A stretch of DNA of 64,000 nucleotides from Yoonia maritima (GTDB lineage Bacteria; Pseudomonadota; Alphaproteobacteria; Rhodobacterales; Rhodobacteraceae), in assembly GCF_003003285.1 (NCBI RefSeq), contig NZ_PVTP01000004.1, forward strand, positions 124,001 to 188,000. Reading direction: 5' to 3'. Positions 17,168 through 25,745 of the stretch are shown piece by piece; positions within the stretch are counted from its first letter, which is position 1, and the number at the start of each line of letters is the position of its first letter. The position numbers and the translations under genes were made by a program. The notes under the pieces are model-generated. The model was not told the origin of the DNA, did no database searches, and saw only the letters and a list, made by a program, of their open reading frames with translations.

Positions 17168-18483
17168 TCATATTGCTCGCGGTGATGTGTACTGCTTTGC
17201 CGTTTGCGATTGGGCAACGATGTGGTGCGGTGCGTCTTGTTTCTCCGATGCATTTGCTAAGCTATTTTTGCGGTTTTGGCTTTTTGCTAAAAATTGTTGT
17301 TTATAGCTTTGCCCCGGATTTCGCGTTTTATCAGCAATTTGATCCGAAACCGTGGGCCGTATTGAACGGGGCGATATATCTTAGCCTGTTCATTCTGTTG
17401 ACGTGCGTTGGCTATGTGATTGCGTTCCGCCCGGTTCAGCGCGCACAGTTTGAAGCGTGGATTGTGGCTGCGCAAATCGCGCGGCGCGGTTGGCTGTTTG
17501 TTTCGGCATTTGGATTTGCCCTTTTGACATTTGCGTTGATTTTGCGGGCGCGTGGTGTCGGGGCATTTGATGCATCGTTTATCGCAGGGCTGAACAGTGC
17601 CAAGCAAATCAACGTTAATGCCGATGGTGTCGGTGCGACATTGGCGGGGATCAAGACGTTCTTTGCCGTTCCTAAATTCGCCTTTGTGTTGTTGCTGTCC
17701 AACGGAATCACATTGCGATCAGGGCGCGTGCTAGCAGCGGCTGGCGCACTTGGTGGGTTGTTAGTCTTGATCGCATTGGTGTCAGGTGATCGATTTGAGT
17801 TGGTCGAATTGTTGGTTTTCGCCCTTGCGACCTATCTGATCCTTGGAGGGCGGATCGCTGGCAAAGCGTTGTTTGTCGGTGGCGTGGCCATTGCTGGGTT
17901 GGTCGTCGTTTCAGCCTATATGACGCAGCTCAGGACTGCAGATGCATCGTTGCTGGCTCAGATTGTTGGGTCCACATATTTCCTAGATGTTAACGCGGCC
18001 ATTATGGTCGCTGACCGGGTTGGGATCGGTCAATTGCTACTTGGTGAAAGCTATACATGGTGGAGCTTTGGTTGGGTTCCGCGTGCGATTTGGACCGAAA
18101 AGCCTGCGATTGATTTAGGCGTGTTTTTTAAGCGCGACATTATGCAAATTTATACGGGCGGCGCGTTTAATGTGACCGGTCCTGGCGAGGCGTTTATCAA
18201 CTTTGGATGGGGCGGGGTTGGCGTTGGTTTCGTTCTAGGCTGGACATATCGCAAGATCGAAGTGGTTTTGCTGAACCCCATGAACGTGCTGCGATATGGG
18301 TCATTTTTGTTCTATCCGATCCTGTTTTATCCGTTTGTGCAGGCGACACTACAGTCATCTTTTAGTGCCTTTGTCGTCGGCGCAGCCGTGCAATTCATAA
18401 TTTTGACGCTGATGTTGACGCTGTTTGTGACCCGTTTTGCGGTTCACATGCCAATGGGTTTGAGGACGCACCATGCGACGTAA
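17152..18483 (+). CDS. Wzy-like polysaccharide polymerase (multi-membrane protein)
   Basis: 443 residues from the ATG at 17152, which has GGAGG seven bases upstream and lies inside the end of the flippase gene. About ten or more membrane helices and a large extracytoplasmic loop (around SYTWWSFGWVPRAIWTEKP with the following GPGEAFINFGWGGVGVGFVL) match the Wzy/oligosaccharide repeat-unit polymerase group. Wzy joins flipped repeat units into a polymer. Sequence conservation in this family is low, so the call rests on topology, the loop motif and position between the flippase and glycosyltransferases. Confidence 0.75.
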   Translation: METVLVILLAVMCTALPFAIGQRCGAVRLVSPMHLLSYFCGFGFLLKIVVYSFAPDFAFYQQFDPKPWAVLNGAIYLSLFILLTCVGYVIAFRPVQRAQFEAWIVAAQIARRGWLFVSAFGFALLTFALILRARGVGAFDASFIAGLNSAKQINVNADGVGATLAGIKTFFAVPKFAFVLLLSNGITLRSGRVLAAAGALGGLLVLIALVSGDRFELVELLVFALATYLILGGRIAGKALFVGGVAIAGLVVVSAYMTQLRTADASLLAQIVGSTYFLDVNAAIMVADRVGIGQLLLGESYTWWSFGWVPRAIWTEKPAIDLGVFFKRDIMQIYTGGAFNVTGPGEAFINFGWGGVGVGFVLGWTYRKIEVVLLNPMNVLRYGSFLFYPILFYPFVQATLQSSFSAFVVGAAVQFIILTLMLTLFVTRFAVHMPMGLRTHHAT

Positions 18484-19057
18484 CCTAATTGCCGTCACCT
18501 ATTGGGCTTGTCGGGCTATCGCGGCGCTCTATCGCCGTGTTGGCATGGCTGCCGCAACATTGATGCACCGCGCGACTTTGAAAGGCGTCGGTAAAGGTAG
18601 CCGCTTTCAATTGGGTGTACGGTTTGCCGACCCGAATGTCGTAACCGTTGGTCGAGATTGCTATTTTTGGCGGGGCTGTGATGTGTCGTCTGAACGCCGC
18701 AATGCTCAGCTGAACATCGGGGACCAAGTTCAAATCAACCGGGATGTCCATTTGGATATTACGGGCGGGTTGCGGATTGGTGATGGAGTGACTCTCTCTG
18801 AGGATGCCGTGGTTTACACGCATGATCATGGCTTGGATCCGCATTCCACTGCAATGGCGCTACCTAAAACGATCGAAGCTGATGTATGGATCGGAATGCG
18901 TGCGGTGATCTTACCACAGTGCCAAAATATCGGGCGCGGGGCCGTCATTGGCGCGGGCTCGATTGTGACCCGCGATGTGCCTGCCTGTGCCGTGGTTGCC
19001 GGAAATCCGGCGCGGCCGATTAGGCAGCGCCTTCCGGTGGCGCAGGAGGTGGCATGA
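18473..19057 (+). CDS. Hexapeptide-repeat acyltransferase (WcaF/LbetaH type)
   Basis: 194 residues. The C-terminal two thirds show left-handed beta-helix repeats ([LIV]-G-x4 spacing: NVVTVGRDC, AQLNIGDQV, GLRIGDGV, IGRGAVIGAGSIV) and end with the usual VVAGNPARPIR closure of sugar O-acetyltransferases. The catalytic His is plausible in VVYTHDHG. It probably adds acetyl groups to the repeat unit in the cytoplasm. It overlaps the polymerase gene by 11 bases and the following glycosyltransferase by four (ATGA). Confidence 0.82.
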   Translation: MRRNLIAVTYWACRAIAALYRRVGMAAATLMHRATLKGVGKGSRFQLGVRFADPNVVTVGRDCYFWRGCDVSSERRNAQLNIGDQVQINRDVHLDITGGLRIGDGVTLSEDAVVYTHDHGLDPHSTAMALPKTIEADVWIGMRAVILPQCQNIGRGAVIGAGSIVTRDVPACAVVAGNPARPIRQRLPVAQEVA

Positions 19058-20169
19058 ATATCCTACACGTCACGCCGTCATTCTTTCCGGCGACATATTG
19101 GGGTGGTCCGATTTGGTCGACCAAAGCCATTTGCGACGGGATCAATGCCTTGCCCCAAATGTCCGTTCGGGTCTTAACCACCGACGCGGCAAGCCCCAAA
19201 CGCGGTGATCTCGTTGCGCTTGCCGCGCTACCATATCCGGTCCATTATGCACGACGGATCGCGGGACATAGCATTTCGCCTGGGCTGCTGGCACAGCTTC
19301 CAAAGGCAATCGATTGGGCTGATGTTGTGCATCTGACTGGCACCTATAGTTTTCCGACGTTGCCGACGATGGCCCTTGCGCGGCTAAAGCGTAAACCTGT
19401 TGTCTGGTCGCCGCGCGGGGCGTTGCAGGCGACAGCTGAATGGGGTGACGCGCCACGTCGGGGGACAAAGGGGCAGTTTGAACGTGCTGCGCAATTGCTG
19501 CGATCTGATCGCGTGGTGCTGCACGTGACTAGTCAAGCCGAAGCCGACCTGAGTGTGACCCGGCTTAAGGGTATTGAAACAGCGCTGATCCCGAATTCCG
19601 TTGAAATTCCGCCGTTGCTGCCAAAAGTACCGAGCGACAATATTCGCCTGATCTATTTGGGGCGCATTCATCCCAAAAAGGGAATTGAGCAGCTGCTTGA
19701 TGCGATGGCGCAGCTTCCAGATCATGTCACGCTTGATATTTTTGGAACTGGCGCGCCGGAAGATGTGGCGCAAGTGAAGTCCCGCTGCACGCCGCGTATT
19801 CAGATGCATGGCCATGCTGATACGGCTGCAAAGGCCAAGGCTTTTGCGAACGCAGACCTGTTCGTCCTGCCAAGTCATTCAGAGAACTTTGGGATCTCAG
19901 TGGCCGAGGCATTGGCCCATGGCGTACCTGTTTTGACGACAACTGGCACACCTTGGCAGGCGCTTGATGCAAAAGGATGTGGGCGGTGCATAGACCTGCA
20001 CCGCGCTGATCTCGCCGATGAAATACAGGCGCTGATGAAATGCGATCTGCCTGCGATGGGTGCGAAGGGGCGCAAATGGATGGCACGGGATTTCTCGTCC
20101 GAAGTTATGACGCAACGCTTTGCGCAACTCTATGCCAGCCTCGCGGTGAAGCATGAGGCATCATCTTGA
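19054..20169 (+). CDS. Glycosyltransferase family 4
   Basis: 371 residues with a GT-B fold layout. The N-terminal half opens NILHVTPSFFPATYWGGP. The C-terminal half has IYLGRIHPKKGIEQLLDAM and the E-x7-E-type donor motif PSHSENFGISVAEALAHG. These retaining enzymes use nucleotide sugars at the cytoplasmic membrane face. Overlaps with both neighbours by four bases show tight coupling in the polysaccharide operon. The sugar cannot be deduced. Confidence 0.88.
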   Translation: MNILHVTPSFFPATYWGGPIWSTKAICDGINALPQMSVRVLTTDAASPKRGDLVALAALPYPVHYARRIAGHSISPGLLAQLPKAIDWADVVHLTGTYSFPTLPTMALARLKRKPVVWSPRGALQATAEWGDAPRRGTKGQFERAAQLLRSDRVVLHVTSQAEADLSVTRLKGIETALIPNSVEIPPLLPKVPSDNIRLIYLGRIHPKKGIEQLLDAMAQLPDHVTLDIFGTGAPEDVAQVKSRCTPRIQMHGHADTAAKAKAFANADLFVLPSHSENFGISVAEALAHGVPVLTTTGTPWQALDAKGCGRCIDLHRADLADEIQALMKCDLPAMGAKGRKWMARDFSSEVMTQRFAQLYASLAVKHEASS

Positions 20170-20711
20170 CCTCGCGTGTTGACGTAAGCGCCAATCGGCG
20201 TGAGCGCAAATATGACCGCCGTACCCAAGCAAGGCGTGTCGCGTGGGCGCTGTGTTCGCTGATTTTCCGATGCATTCCTCGACCTTGTTGGGCGTTACGC
20301 GTCTGGCTGCTGCGTCTATTTGGGGCGCAGATTGGGCGGGGTGTGCATATCTACCCAAGTGTTCGGATCACGATGCCTTGGAATTTGTGCATAGGGGATC
20401 AGGCCGCAGTTGGTGACCATGCGATCCTTTATGCGTTGGGCGAAATCCAGATCGGAGCACGTGCAACGGTGTCGCAATATGCGCATCTATGTGCGGGTAG
20501 CCACGATACACGTGATCTGGCACGCCCGCTGATGACCCCGTCAATTTGCATTGGCCAAGACGCTTGGGTTTGCGCCGATGCGTTTGTCGGGCCGGGTGTG
20601 CGTATTGGAAAGGGCGCGATTTTAGGAGCGCGCGCGGTTGCTATGAAGGACCTACCGGAAGGGAAGGTCGGTGTCGGTAATCCGATGGTGGTGCAGGCAA
20701 AACATGACTGA
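20166..20711 (+). CDS. Hexapeptide-repeat acetyltransferase (colanic-acid WcaF-like)
   Basis: 181 residues, a second left-handed beta-helix acyltransferase of the locus. It shows the CoA-dependent repeats GAQIGRGVHIYPSVRI, CIGDQAAVGDHAILYALG and VRIGKGAILGARAV, and the family's CAGSHDTRD His segment. The basic N-terminus (residues 1-30) is typical for the putative colanic acid biosynthesis acetyltransferases. The start at 20166 is a TTG overlapping the preceding stop; coupling makes this plausible, and the next candidate start is well inside the conserved part. It ends eight bases inside the next gene. Confidence 0.8.
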   Translation: MTSRVDVSANRRERKYDRRTQARRVAWALCSLIFRCIPRPCWALRVWLLRLFGAQIGRGVHIYPSVRITMPWNLCIGDQAAVGDHAILYALGEIQIGARATVSQYAHLCAGSHDTRDLARPLMTPSICIGQDAWVCADAFVGPGVRIGKGAILGARAVAMKDLPEGKVGVGNPMVVQAKHD

Positions 20712-21585
20712 CCTGACCGTCATAATTCTTTGCAAGGATGAGGCGCTCCATATCGAACGCGCCGTCGCGTCGGTGCGTGGCATCGCGACACGAGTGCTGG
20801 TGGTCGATAGTGGATCAACGGACGATACTGTCGCGCGTGCGCGTGATGCGGGGGCAGAGGTTTTGTTTCACCCGTGGACGACCCACGCGCAGCAATTCAA
20901 CTGGGCACTCGATCAGGTCAAGGGGCAGGGCGGTTGGGTGCTGAGGCTTGATGCGGATGAATTTGTGACGCCAGCATTGGCAGATGAAATCGCTGCCGGT
21001 TTGCCCGAAGTCGAAGGGCTATATCTGCGACGCAGCATGCGGTTCTTGGGTCAGGATGTCCGCTATGGCGGTGTGTTTCCGATCCGTATTCTTCGCCTGT
21101 TCCGAAACGGCGCTGGGCGAGCCGAAGATCGATGGATGGATGAACATATTGTCGTCAACGGGGTGACTGCCGACCTGAAGTGGGTGATCGTAGATGACAA
21201 TCGTAAGCCGCTCGATTGGTGGATCAATAAACATAATGCTTATGCTAGCCGAGAAGTGATCGACATCCTAAACCGCGAGCATTCGGGGGCGGCCCCGTTG
21301 GCCAACGGTGGCGCAAAGCGTTGGATCAAAGACAATATCTACGCCCACCTTCCCGGTGGCTTTCGCGCAGGTGCTTATTTCTTTTACCGTTATGTCTTGC
21401 GCCTTGGGTTTTTGGATGGGCCGCCGGCCCGGTCATTCCATGTGCTGCAAGGGTTTTGGTACCGCTACCTTGTTGACGCAAAATTGGCTGAGGTCCGGCG
21501 GTATATGGATGAAACCGGCGGCACACCTGATGAGGCAATAAAGGCTGTGTTGGGGATCGAATTGCAAGAAGAACCCAGCCCATGA
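20704..21585 (+). CDS. Glycosyltransferase family 2 (WaaE/KdtX-like)
   Basis: 293 residues from the ATG at 20704. GT-A fold signs are TVIILCKDEALHIERAV, VVDSGSTDDT (nucleotide-binding) and RLDADEF (the DxD metal site). The second half, with W-rich segments such as DNRKPLDWWINKHNAYASRE and a PAR SFHVLQGFWYRYLVD-like end, resembles LPS-core beta-1,4-glucosyltransferases of the WaaE type. It acts on the lipid-linked repeat unit. It overlaps both neighbours in the operon. Confidence 0.85.
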   Translation: MTDLTVIILCKDEALHIERAVASVRGIATRVLVVDSGSTDDTVARARDAGAEVLFHPWTTHAQQFNWALDQVKGQGGWVLRLDADEFVTPALADEIAAGLPEVEGLYLRRSMRFLGQDVRYGGVFPIRILRLFRNGAGRAEDRWMDEHIVVNGVTADLKWVIVDDNRKPLDWWINKHNAYASREVIDILNREHSGAAPLANGGAKRWIKDNIYAHLPGGFRAGAYFFYRYVLRLGFLDGPPARSFHVLQGFWYRYLVDAKLAEVRRYMDETGGTPDEAIKAVLGIELQEEPSP

Positions 21586-22331
21586 AGATATCCGTTGTCA
21601 CCGCTGTGATGAATGGGGCCGATACCCTTCCACGCGCGATCAAGAGCCTACGAGAGCAGACCTATGGAAATGTCGAACATATCGTCCAAGATGGTGGGTC
21701 AACTGACGGGACGCTCGAATTTCTGCGGGATCATGACCACACGAACATGGCGGTCGTGTCTGCAAAAGATGCCGGGATCTACGATGCGATAAACACAGGG
21801 ATTTCGCGTGCAACGGGCGATGTGATTGGCTTACTGCATGCGGATGACCAGTTGGCGAGTGCCGATACCCTCGAACAGGTGGCCCGCGCGATGCGTGATC
21901 CAGAGATCGACGGCGTTTATGGTGATCTACAATATATCGGGCAGGGTGACCCCGCGCCGATTGTTCGTCATTGGAAAGCTGGATCGTATGCGCGCAGCCG
22001 CCTGAAATGGGGATGGATGCCGCCACACCCCACGCTTTATCTACGGCGCGAGGTGTTTGAGCGACTGGGCGTGTACGACACCAGCTTTCGAATATCTGGC
22101 GATTACGATGCTATGCTGCGGTATCTGGTCCGGGGTAATATCCGGTTGGCCTACATTCCGCAGGTCATGGTGCGCATGCAGGTAGGGGGCGCAAGCAATC
22201 GATCGCTTTCTCAGATGATGCGTAAAAGCCGTGAGGACTATCGCGCGATCCGCCGCCATCGGGTCGGTGGTGTTGGCACGCTAATCGCAAAAAACCTGTC
22301 GAAGTTACCCCAGTTTTTCAATCATCCGTAA
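21582..22331 (+). CDS. Glycosyltransferase family 2
   Basis: 249 residues: KISVVTAVMNGADTLPRAI, the donor-binding VQDGGSTDGT, LHADD as metal site, and a catalytic-loop segment RISGDYDAMLRYL as in colanic-acid WcaA/WcaE-like enzymes. Last gene of the rightward polysaccharide operon, starting at an ATGA overlap. It ends convergently over the last ten bases of cdsA. Confidence 0.87.
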   Translation: MKISVVTAVMNGADTLPRAIKSLREQTYGNVEHIVQDGGSTDGTLEFLRDHDHTNMAVVSAKDAGIYDAINTGISRATGDVIGLLHADDQLASADTLEQVARAMRDPEIDGVYGDLQYIGQGDPAPIVRHWKAGSYARSRLKWGWMPPHPTLYLRREVFERLGVYDTSFRISGDYDAMLRYLVRGNIRLAYIPQVMVRMQVGGASNRSLSQMMRKSREDYRAIRRHRVGGVGTLIAKNLSKLPQFFNHP

Positions 22332-23263
22332 AAGAACCGGACAAGGTGGTAAAAGATCGGCGCGGCGAAAATCACGCTGTCCAACTGATCTACAAATCCG
22401 CCTTGGCCGGGGATAAGGTGCGACCAGTCTTTCACGCCGCGATCACGTTTTATCGCTGCAAAGACCAAGCTGCCCAGCATCCCCACCAATGACGCGGCAC
22501 CGGCAAGCGCCACGGCGCCGAACAAACCGAATGGGGTGATCCAGCTTAGCAGTGCGCCAGTCAGCATTGCAGCCAAGACGCCACAGGTGACGCCTTCCCA
22601 TGTCTTGGGGGATAGGCCAGGTGCGATTTTGCGGCGTCCGATACGGCGTCCAAAGAAGTATTCGAGCAGGTCGCCAAACTGTACGACCATGACTAAAAAC
22701 GCGATCATCAGGACTGCGCGATCACTGTTCGCGGTGACTTCGAGGTTGATCAGCGCAGGCACGTGGCTGACGCAAAAGACGGCGATCATCAGGCCCCACT
22801 GGGTTTCTGCAACACGGATCAGGAATTTCTCGGAATTTCCGCGTAGGGCCGACACGATTGGTAGTAGTAAGAACGCGTATACAGGGATGAACACCGTATA
22901 CATGCCTGTCCATCCCATCCCGACAAAGACGTATTGCAGTGGCAGTACGACAAAGAACGCGAGCGCGAGCGAGATGTGATCGGCCTGAGCTTTGGTCGTG
23001 AGGGTCAAGAATTCGCGAAGGGCTGCGAAAGAGCAAAAGGCGAACAGCACCATGACACCCAGTTTACCGACCAGCAGCGCTGTTCCGACAAAGGCGACCA
23101 TGCCCCACCAGCTTTGGATGCGAGTCATGTAGGTTTCGAGTACTGGGTTTTGCGTGCCGGGTTCTTGGCGGGCGCGTAGGACCTCACCTAAAAACGTCAG
23201 TGCGATCAGGATGCCAAAGCTACCAAAGGCAAGCAGCAGAATATCAACGGTTGTGTTGCTCAT
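22322..23263 (-). CDS. cdsA: Phosphatidate cytidylyltransferase
   Basis: 313 residues from ATG 23263; longer upstream frames run through plsC and are not real. About eight membrane helices and the CdsA signature near the C-terminus (IKRDRGVKDWSHLIPGQGG, then DQLDS) are present. It makes CDP-diacylglycerol from phosphatidate and CTP. The start overlaps the plsC stop by four bases (ATGA), so the two form a unit that turns lysophosphatidate into CDP-diacylglycerol. Longer than the classical 270-residue enzyme, matching the actinobacterial/alphaproteobacterial variant fused to extra N-terminal helices. Confidence 0.85.
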   Translation of the reverse strand: MSNTTVDILLLAFGSFGILIALTFLGEVLRARQEPGTQNPVLETYMTRIQSWWGMVAFVGTALLVGKLGVMVLFAFCSFAALREFLTLTTKAQADHISLALAFFVVLPLQYVFVGMGWTGMYTVFIPVYAFLLLPIVSALRGNSEKFLIRVAETQWGLMIAVFCVSHVPALINLEVTANSDRAVLMIAFLVMVVQFGDLLEYFFGRRIGRRKIAPGLSPKTWEGVTCGVLAAMLTGALLSWITPFGLFGAVALAGAASLVGMLGSLVFAAIKRDRGVKDWSHLIPGQGGFVDQLDSVIFAAPIFYHLVRFFYG

Positions 23264-23901
23264 GACTGCACCTCGGGGGCGAGCGATGACAACGCATTTG
23301 CGGCGCGCTCTAGAAATGCGTCTTTGGTTTCGCCGTCTTCCACGTGAATTGGCGCGCCAAAGGTAACGGTGCAGATCAAGGGCAGGGGGATGACCTCGCC
23401 TTTGGGCATGATCGTGTTTAGGTTCGCGACCCAAGTCGGCACAAGGTCAACATCTGGCCGGGCGACGCCCATATTATACAATCCTGCTTTGAACGGCAGC
23501 AGCGGGTCGTCTGTCATGTTGCGGTTGCCTTCCGGAAAGATGATCAGCGATGATCCTTCGTCCAGTGCCGCGATAATCTTGTCCATTGGTTTGTCTTTTA
23601 CTTCGGGGCGGCGGTCGACCAACACGCAGTTGAAAACTTCGGGGCCGACAAAGGCGCGCAGCTTGTTTTTCAACCAGTAGTCAGCAGCGGCGACTGGGCG
23701 GACCTCGCGGCGCAATGCGGGGGGCAGTGAGGCCCAGATCATGGGCATGTCGCCGTTGCTTGTGTGGTTTGCAAAATAGACGCGCTGGCGCGGGACCGGT
23801 TCAATCCCTTGCCAATCAGCACGCACTGCTGTGATCGCGCGTGCAAAGATCCGGATGGCGTGGCCCACGATGCGGGCTGCGAAGTGACGTAGAAATTTCA
23901 T
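23260..23901 (-). CDS. plsC: 1-Acyl-sn-glycerol-3-phosphate acyltransferase
   Basis: 213 residues. The acyltransferase catalytic motif H-x4-D is present (NHTSNGD) and the second motif is FPEGNR. An N-terminal hydrophobic stretch fits peripheral membrane attachment. PlsC acylates lysophosphatidate at position 2. It is co-directional and overlapping with cdsA, which uses its product. Confidence 0.88.
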   Translation of the reverse strand: MKFLRHFAARIVGHAIRIFARAITAVRADWQGIEPVPRQRVYFANHTSNGDMPMIWASLPPALRREVRPVAAADYWLKNKLRAFVGPEVFNCVLVDRRPEVKDKPMDKIIAALDEGSSLIIFPEGNRNMTDDPLLPFKAGLYNMGVARPDVDLVPTWVANLNTIMPKGEVIPLPLICTVTFGAPIHVEDGETKDAFLERAANALSSLAPEVQS

Positions 23902-23984
23902 GGAACCAACCTTGGCGGATGTCAGCGATTTTGCAAAGGAAAATACCCTGCCTACAGTCGACTGCGGGCAGGGCGTTGGCTGTC

Positions 23985-24263
23985 TTAGATGCTTTCGCCG
24001 ACGTAATCGGACAGAAGCTTTTCGTTCTTGGCGTCTTCGATACGCTGTACGCGGTCTTCGGACATTTTTTCGTCAAAGCGGTATTTGACAAAGTTGACCA
24101 AAGCGAGCGTCAGCATCATCACCGACATTGCCCAAAAACCTTTGGTGGATAGGGGGACTTCGGTGGATAGCCAAAGTGAAATACCAAGCATCCCATATGC
24201 GACGGCAACACCGGCACCATTCACAAACATAATCAGCGAGTTATCAGATTTCATACGAGCCAT
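23985..24263 (-). CDS. Small YiaA/YiaB-like two-helix membrane protein
   Basis: 92 residues with two membrane helices (about 9-32 and 40-60) separated by STEVPLSTKGFW, the pattern of the YiaAB two-helix domain, and a charged cytoplasmic tail. A good ribosome site (GAAGGAATAGAAA) precedes ATG 24263. It lies 36 bases after pspA and is very likely its operon partner. In other bacteria small membrane proteins next to pspA anchor or sense membrane stress; here that is an inference. Confidence 0.65.
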   Translation of the reverse strand: MARMKSDNSLIMFVNGAGVAVAYGMLGISLWLSTEVPLSTKGFWAMSVMMLTLALVNFVKYRFDEKMSEDRVQRIEDAKNEKLLSDYVGESI

Positions 24264-24299
24264 TTTTCTATTCCTTCAATTCTTGTATTTTAATTTGGG

Positions 24300-24980
24300 T
24301 TATTTTTTAGCGGACTTCAGTCGCGCCAGAACATCGTCAGCCGTTGATCGCGTCGCAGAACCAAATCCTGCGTCGGACATGCGGTCGGTGATATTGTCGC
24401 CATCAAGGTCACGGTTGATGTCAGCCAGAATTTCACTGCGTTCAAATGGATCATCGCCACCTAACACGCGTTGTATCAATTCTTCGGCCTCTTCGACGCT
24501 ACCGTGGCTGGCGCCTGTTTTGACCATCTGCATCTGGATCGTCTGTTCACGGCGCACGGCACGGGCTTGGATAGCACCTTGCTTGAGGTCGATGATGCGG
24601 CGGTGGCCGCTTTCAATGGATGACCGCAGCCGGATTACCTTTTGTTCAAGGCGGTTCAGCGTTTCCGTACGTACGGTCAATTCATTTTCCATCGTGGCGA
24701 TAGCGCGGGCTGCTTCTGCGGCCATATCTTCGCGGTCACTATCGAGCGCCTCTTTTGCGCGCTTCGTAAGGTCAGCAATGCGTGACTCTAGTGCGCCGTG
24801 TTGTTTTTCTTCGGCGCGTTGGCGCTGGATCAAGCTGGCAAGCGTTGATTTCGCTGCGCGCAGGCTGCTTTCGGATTCACGAATTTTCTGGTCGATCAGT
24901 TCGATCGCAAAGGCATCACGTACCCGATCTTCGGCACGTGCGTTCTGTCCGTTGATTAACGTCGCTAGTGTCTTGAACAT
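24300..24980 (-). CDS. pspA: PspA/IM30-family membrane-stress protein
   Basis: 226 residues from ATG 24980 (AAAGGAAGAAAGCG before it). Almost all helix and coiled coil, starting FKTLATLINGQNARAEDR and containing the long charged helices (about 25-150) of PspA/Vipp1 proteins; the tail TADDVLARLKSAKK is amphipathic. PspA polymerises on the inner membrane face and protects it when lipid packing or proton-motive force is disturbed. No pspF, pspB or pspC is nearby. Instead two TGAAC-N3-GTTCA palindromes lie 26-96 bases upstream and a TetR gene precedes it, suggesting repressor rather than sigma-54 control. Confidence 0.85.
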   Translation of the reverse strand: MFKTLATLINGQNARAEDRVRDAFAIELIDQKIRESESSLRAAKSTLASLIQRQRAEEKQHGALESRIADLTKRAKEALDSDREDMAAEAARAIATMENELTVRTETLNRLEQKVIRLRSSIESGHRRIIDLKQGAIQARAVRREQTIQMQMVKTGASHGSVEEAEELIQRVLGGDDPFERSEILADINRDLDGDNITDRMSDAGFGSATRSTADDVLARLKSAKK

Positions 24981-25005
24981 CGCTTTCTTCCTTTCATTCA
25001 GCGCG

Positions 25006-25018
25006 TGAACGCTGTTCA
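25006..25018. promoter_or_regulatory. TGAAC-N3-GTTCA operator, pspA proximal
   Basis: Perfect palindrome TGAACGCTGTTCA, centred 32 bases before the pspA start codon. Same half-sites and spacing as the copies at 25064-25076 and 25692-25704. Confidence 0.7.
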
Positions 25019-25063
25019 TGAATTATTGATAGCGAGGTTGTATTTTTGAATCAAGAATAAAAT

Positions 25064-25076
25064 TGAACAATGTTCA
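25064..25076. promoter_or_regulatory. TGAAC-N3-GTTCA operator, pspA distal
   Basis: TGAACAATGTTCA, 58 bases from the proximal copy centre to centre, in the A+T-rich gap between tetR and pspA. Together the two could bracket the pspA promoter. Confidence 0.7.
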
Positions 25077-25081
25077 CATTT

Positions 25082-25678
25082 TTAGGGATTGCTTGTGAAT
25101 TGCCTTAAAATAAGGGCAATCATCTTATCAATATCGTCGGATGGTACACCCGCGCTTGCGCCATCTAGTCCCAAAAGAACAATACCATGGACGGATGAAA
25201 ACAATGCACGCGTCAAAAGAGCCAGTTCTTGCGGATCTCGATTCGGGAAAACGACGGCCAGCGGATCAGAGATATAGGCGAATAGCTGGCCCATTTCGTG
25301 AAGGTACCAATCGGGGGCGGCTTCACCGGGGGCGCGTTCGACATCGAACAGGGCACGCCAGCTATGCAAATTCGCTGCTGCAAACTGGTGATAGGCCTGC
25401 GCCATTACCACAAGCTGTTCGATGGGGTCTTGGGGCGCATCAGCAAGCGCCGCCGCCACATCGGCGCCCAATCGATGGAAGGTCCGCGCATTCACAGCCA
25501 GCACAATATCGGTCAGATCACCAAAGACGTTATAGATGGCGCCCAAGGCACAGCCTGCGTCAGAAGCAAGATCACGTGCCCGCAACGCGCTTAGGCCATC
25601 TGACGCGATCCGCTTTTCTGCGATGATGATTAGATTGTCGCGCAATGCCGCGCGGCGCTCTGCTACTTTACCAGCCAT
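25082..25678 (-). CDS. TetR-family transcriptional regulator
   Basis: 198 residues. N-terminal helix-turn-helix around ALRARDLASDAGCALGAIYNVFGD (DNA-recognition helix GAIYNVF). The C-terminal ligand domain looks like the WHG-type TetR_C family (HSWRALFDVERAPGE, then LTRALFSSVHGIVLLGLDG). A palindrome TGAAC-GGG-GTTCA sits just before its ribosome site, and two more precede pspA, so it probably represses itself and the pspA pair. The ligand is unknown; fatty acid or acyl-CoA is conceivable given the similar half-sites of some lipid-sensing TetR proteins. Confidence 0.85.
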   Translation of the reverse strand: MAGKVAERRAALRDNLIIIAEKRIASDGLSALRARDLASDAGCALGAIYNVFGDLTDIVLAVNARTFHRLGADVAAALADAPQDPIEQLVVMAQAYHQFAAANLHSWRALFDVERAPGEAAPDWYLHEMGQLFAYISDPLAVVFPNRDPQELALLTRALFSSVHGIVLLGLDGASAGVPSDDIDKMIALILRQFTSNP

Positions 25679-25691
25679 GCCTACCCCCTAT

Positions 25692-25704
25692 TGAACGGGG
25701 TTCA
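25692..25704. promoter_or_regulatory. TGAAC-N3-GTTCA operator upstream of tetR
   Basis: TGAACGGGGTTCA, 14 bases before the tetR ATG and directly upstream of its purine-rich ribosome site. Third copy of the motif; probably autoregulatory. Confidence 0.7.
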
Positions 25705-25745
25705 TAATAGCAGCGTTAAGGCGCCAAGAAAACCCCGACTGGTGG

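Noticed and set aside
22322-23434. Longer version of CdsA with 57 extra N-terminal residues
   Set aside because: The extension runs antisense-like through plsC codons and is Arg/His-rich; the ATG at 23263 in an ATGA overlap is the real start.
24028-25008. 326-codon plus-strand frame antisense to pspA and its partner
   Set aside because: Composition is dominated by Ser/Arg/Ala typical of an antisense shadow; pspA on the other strand is clearly real.
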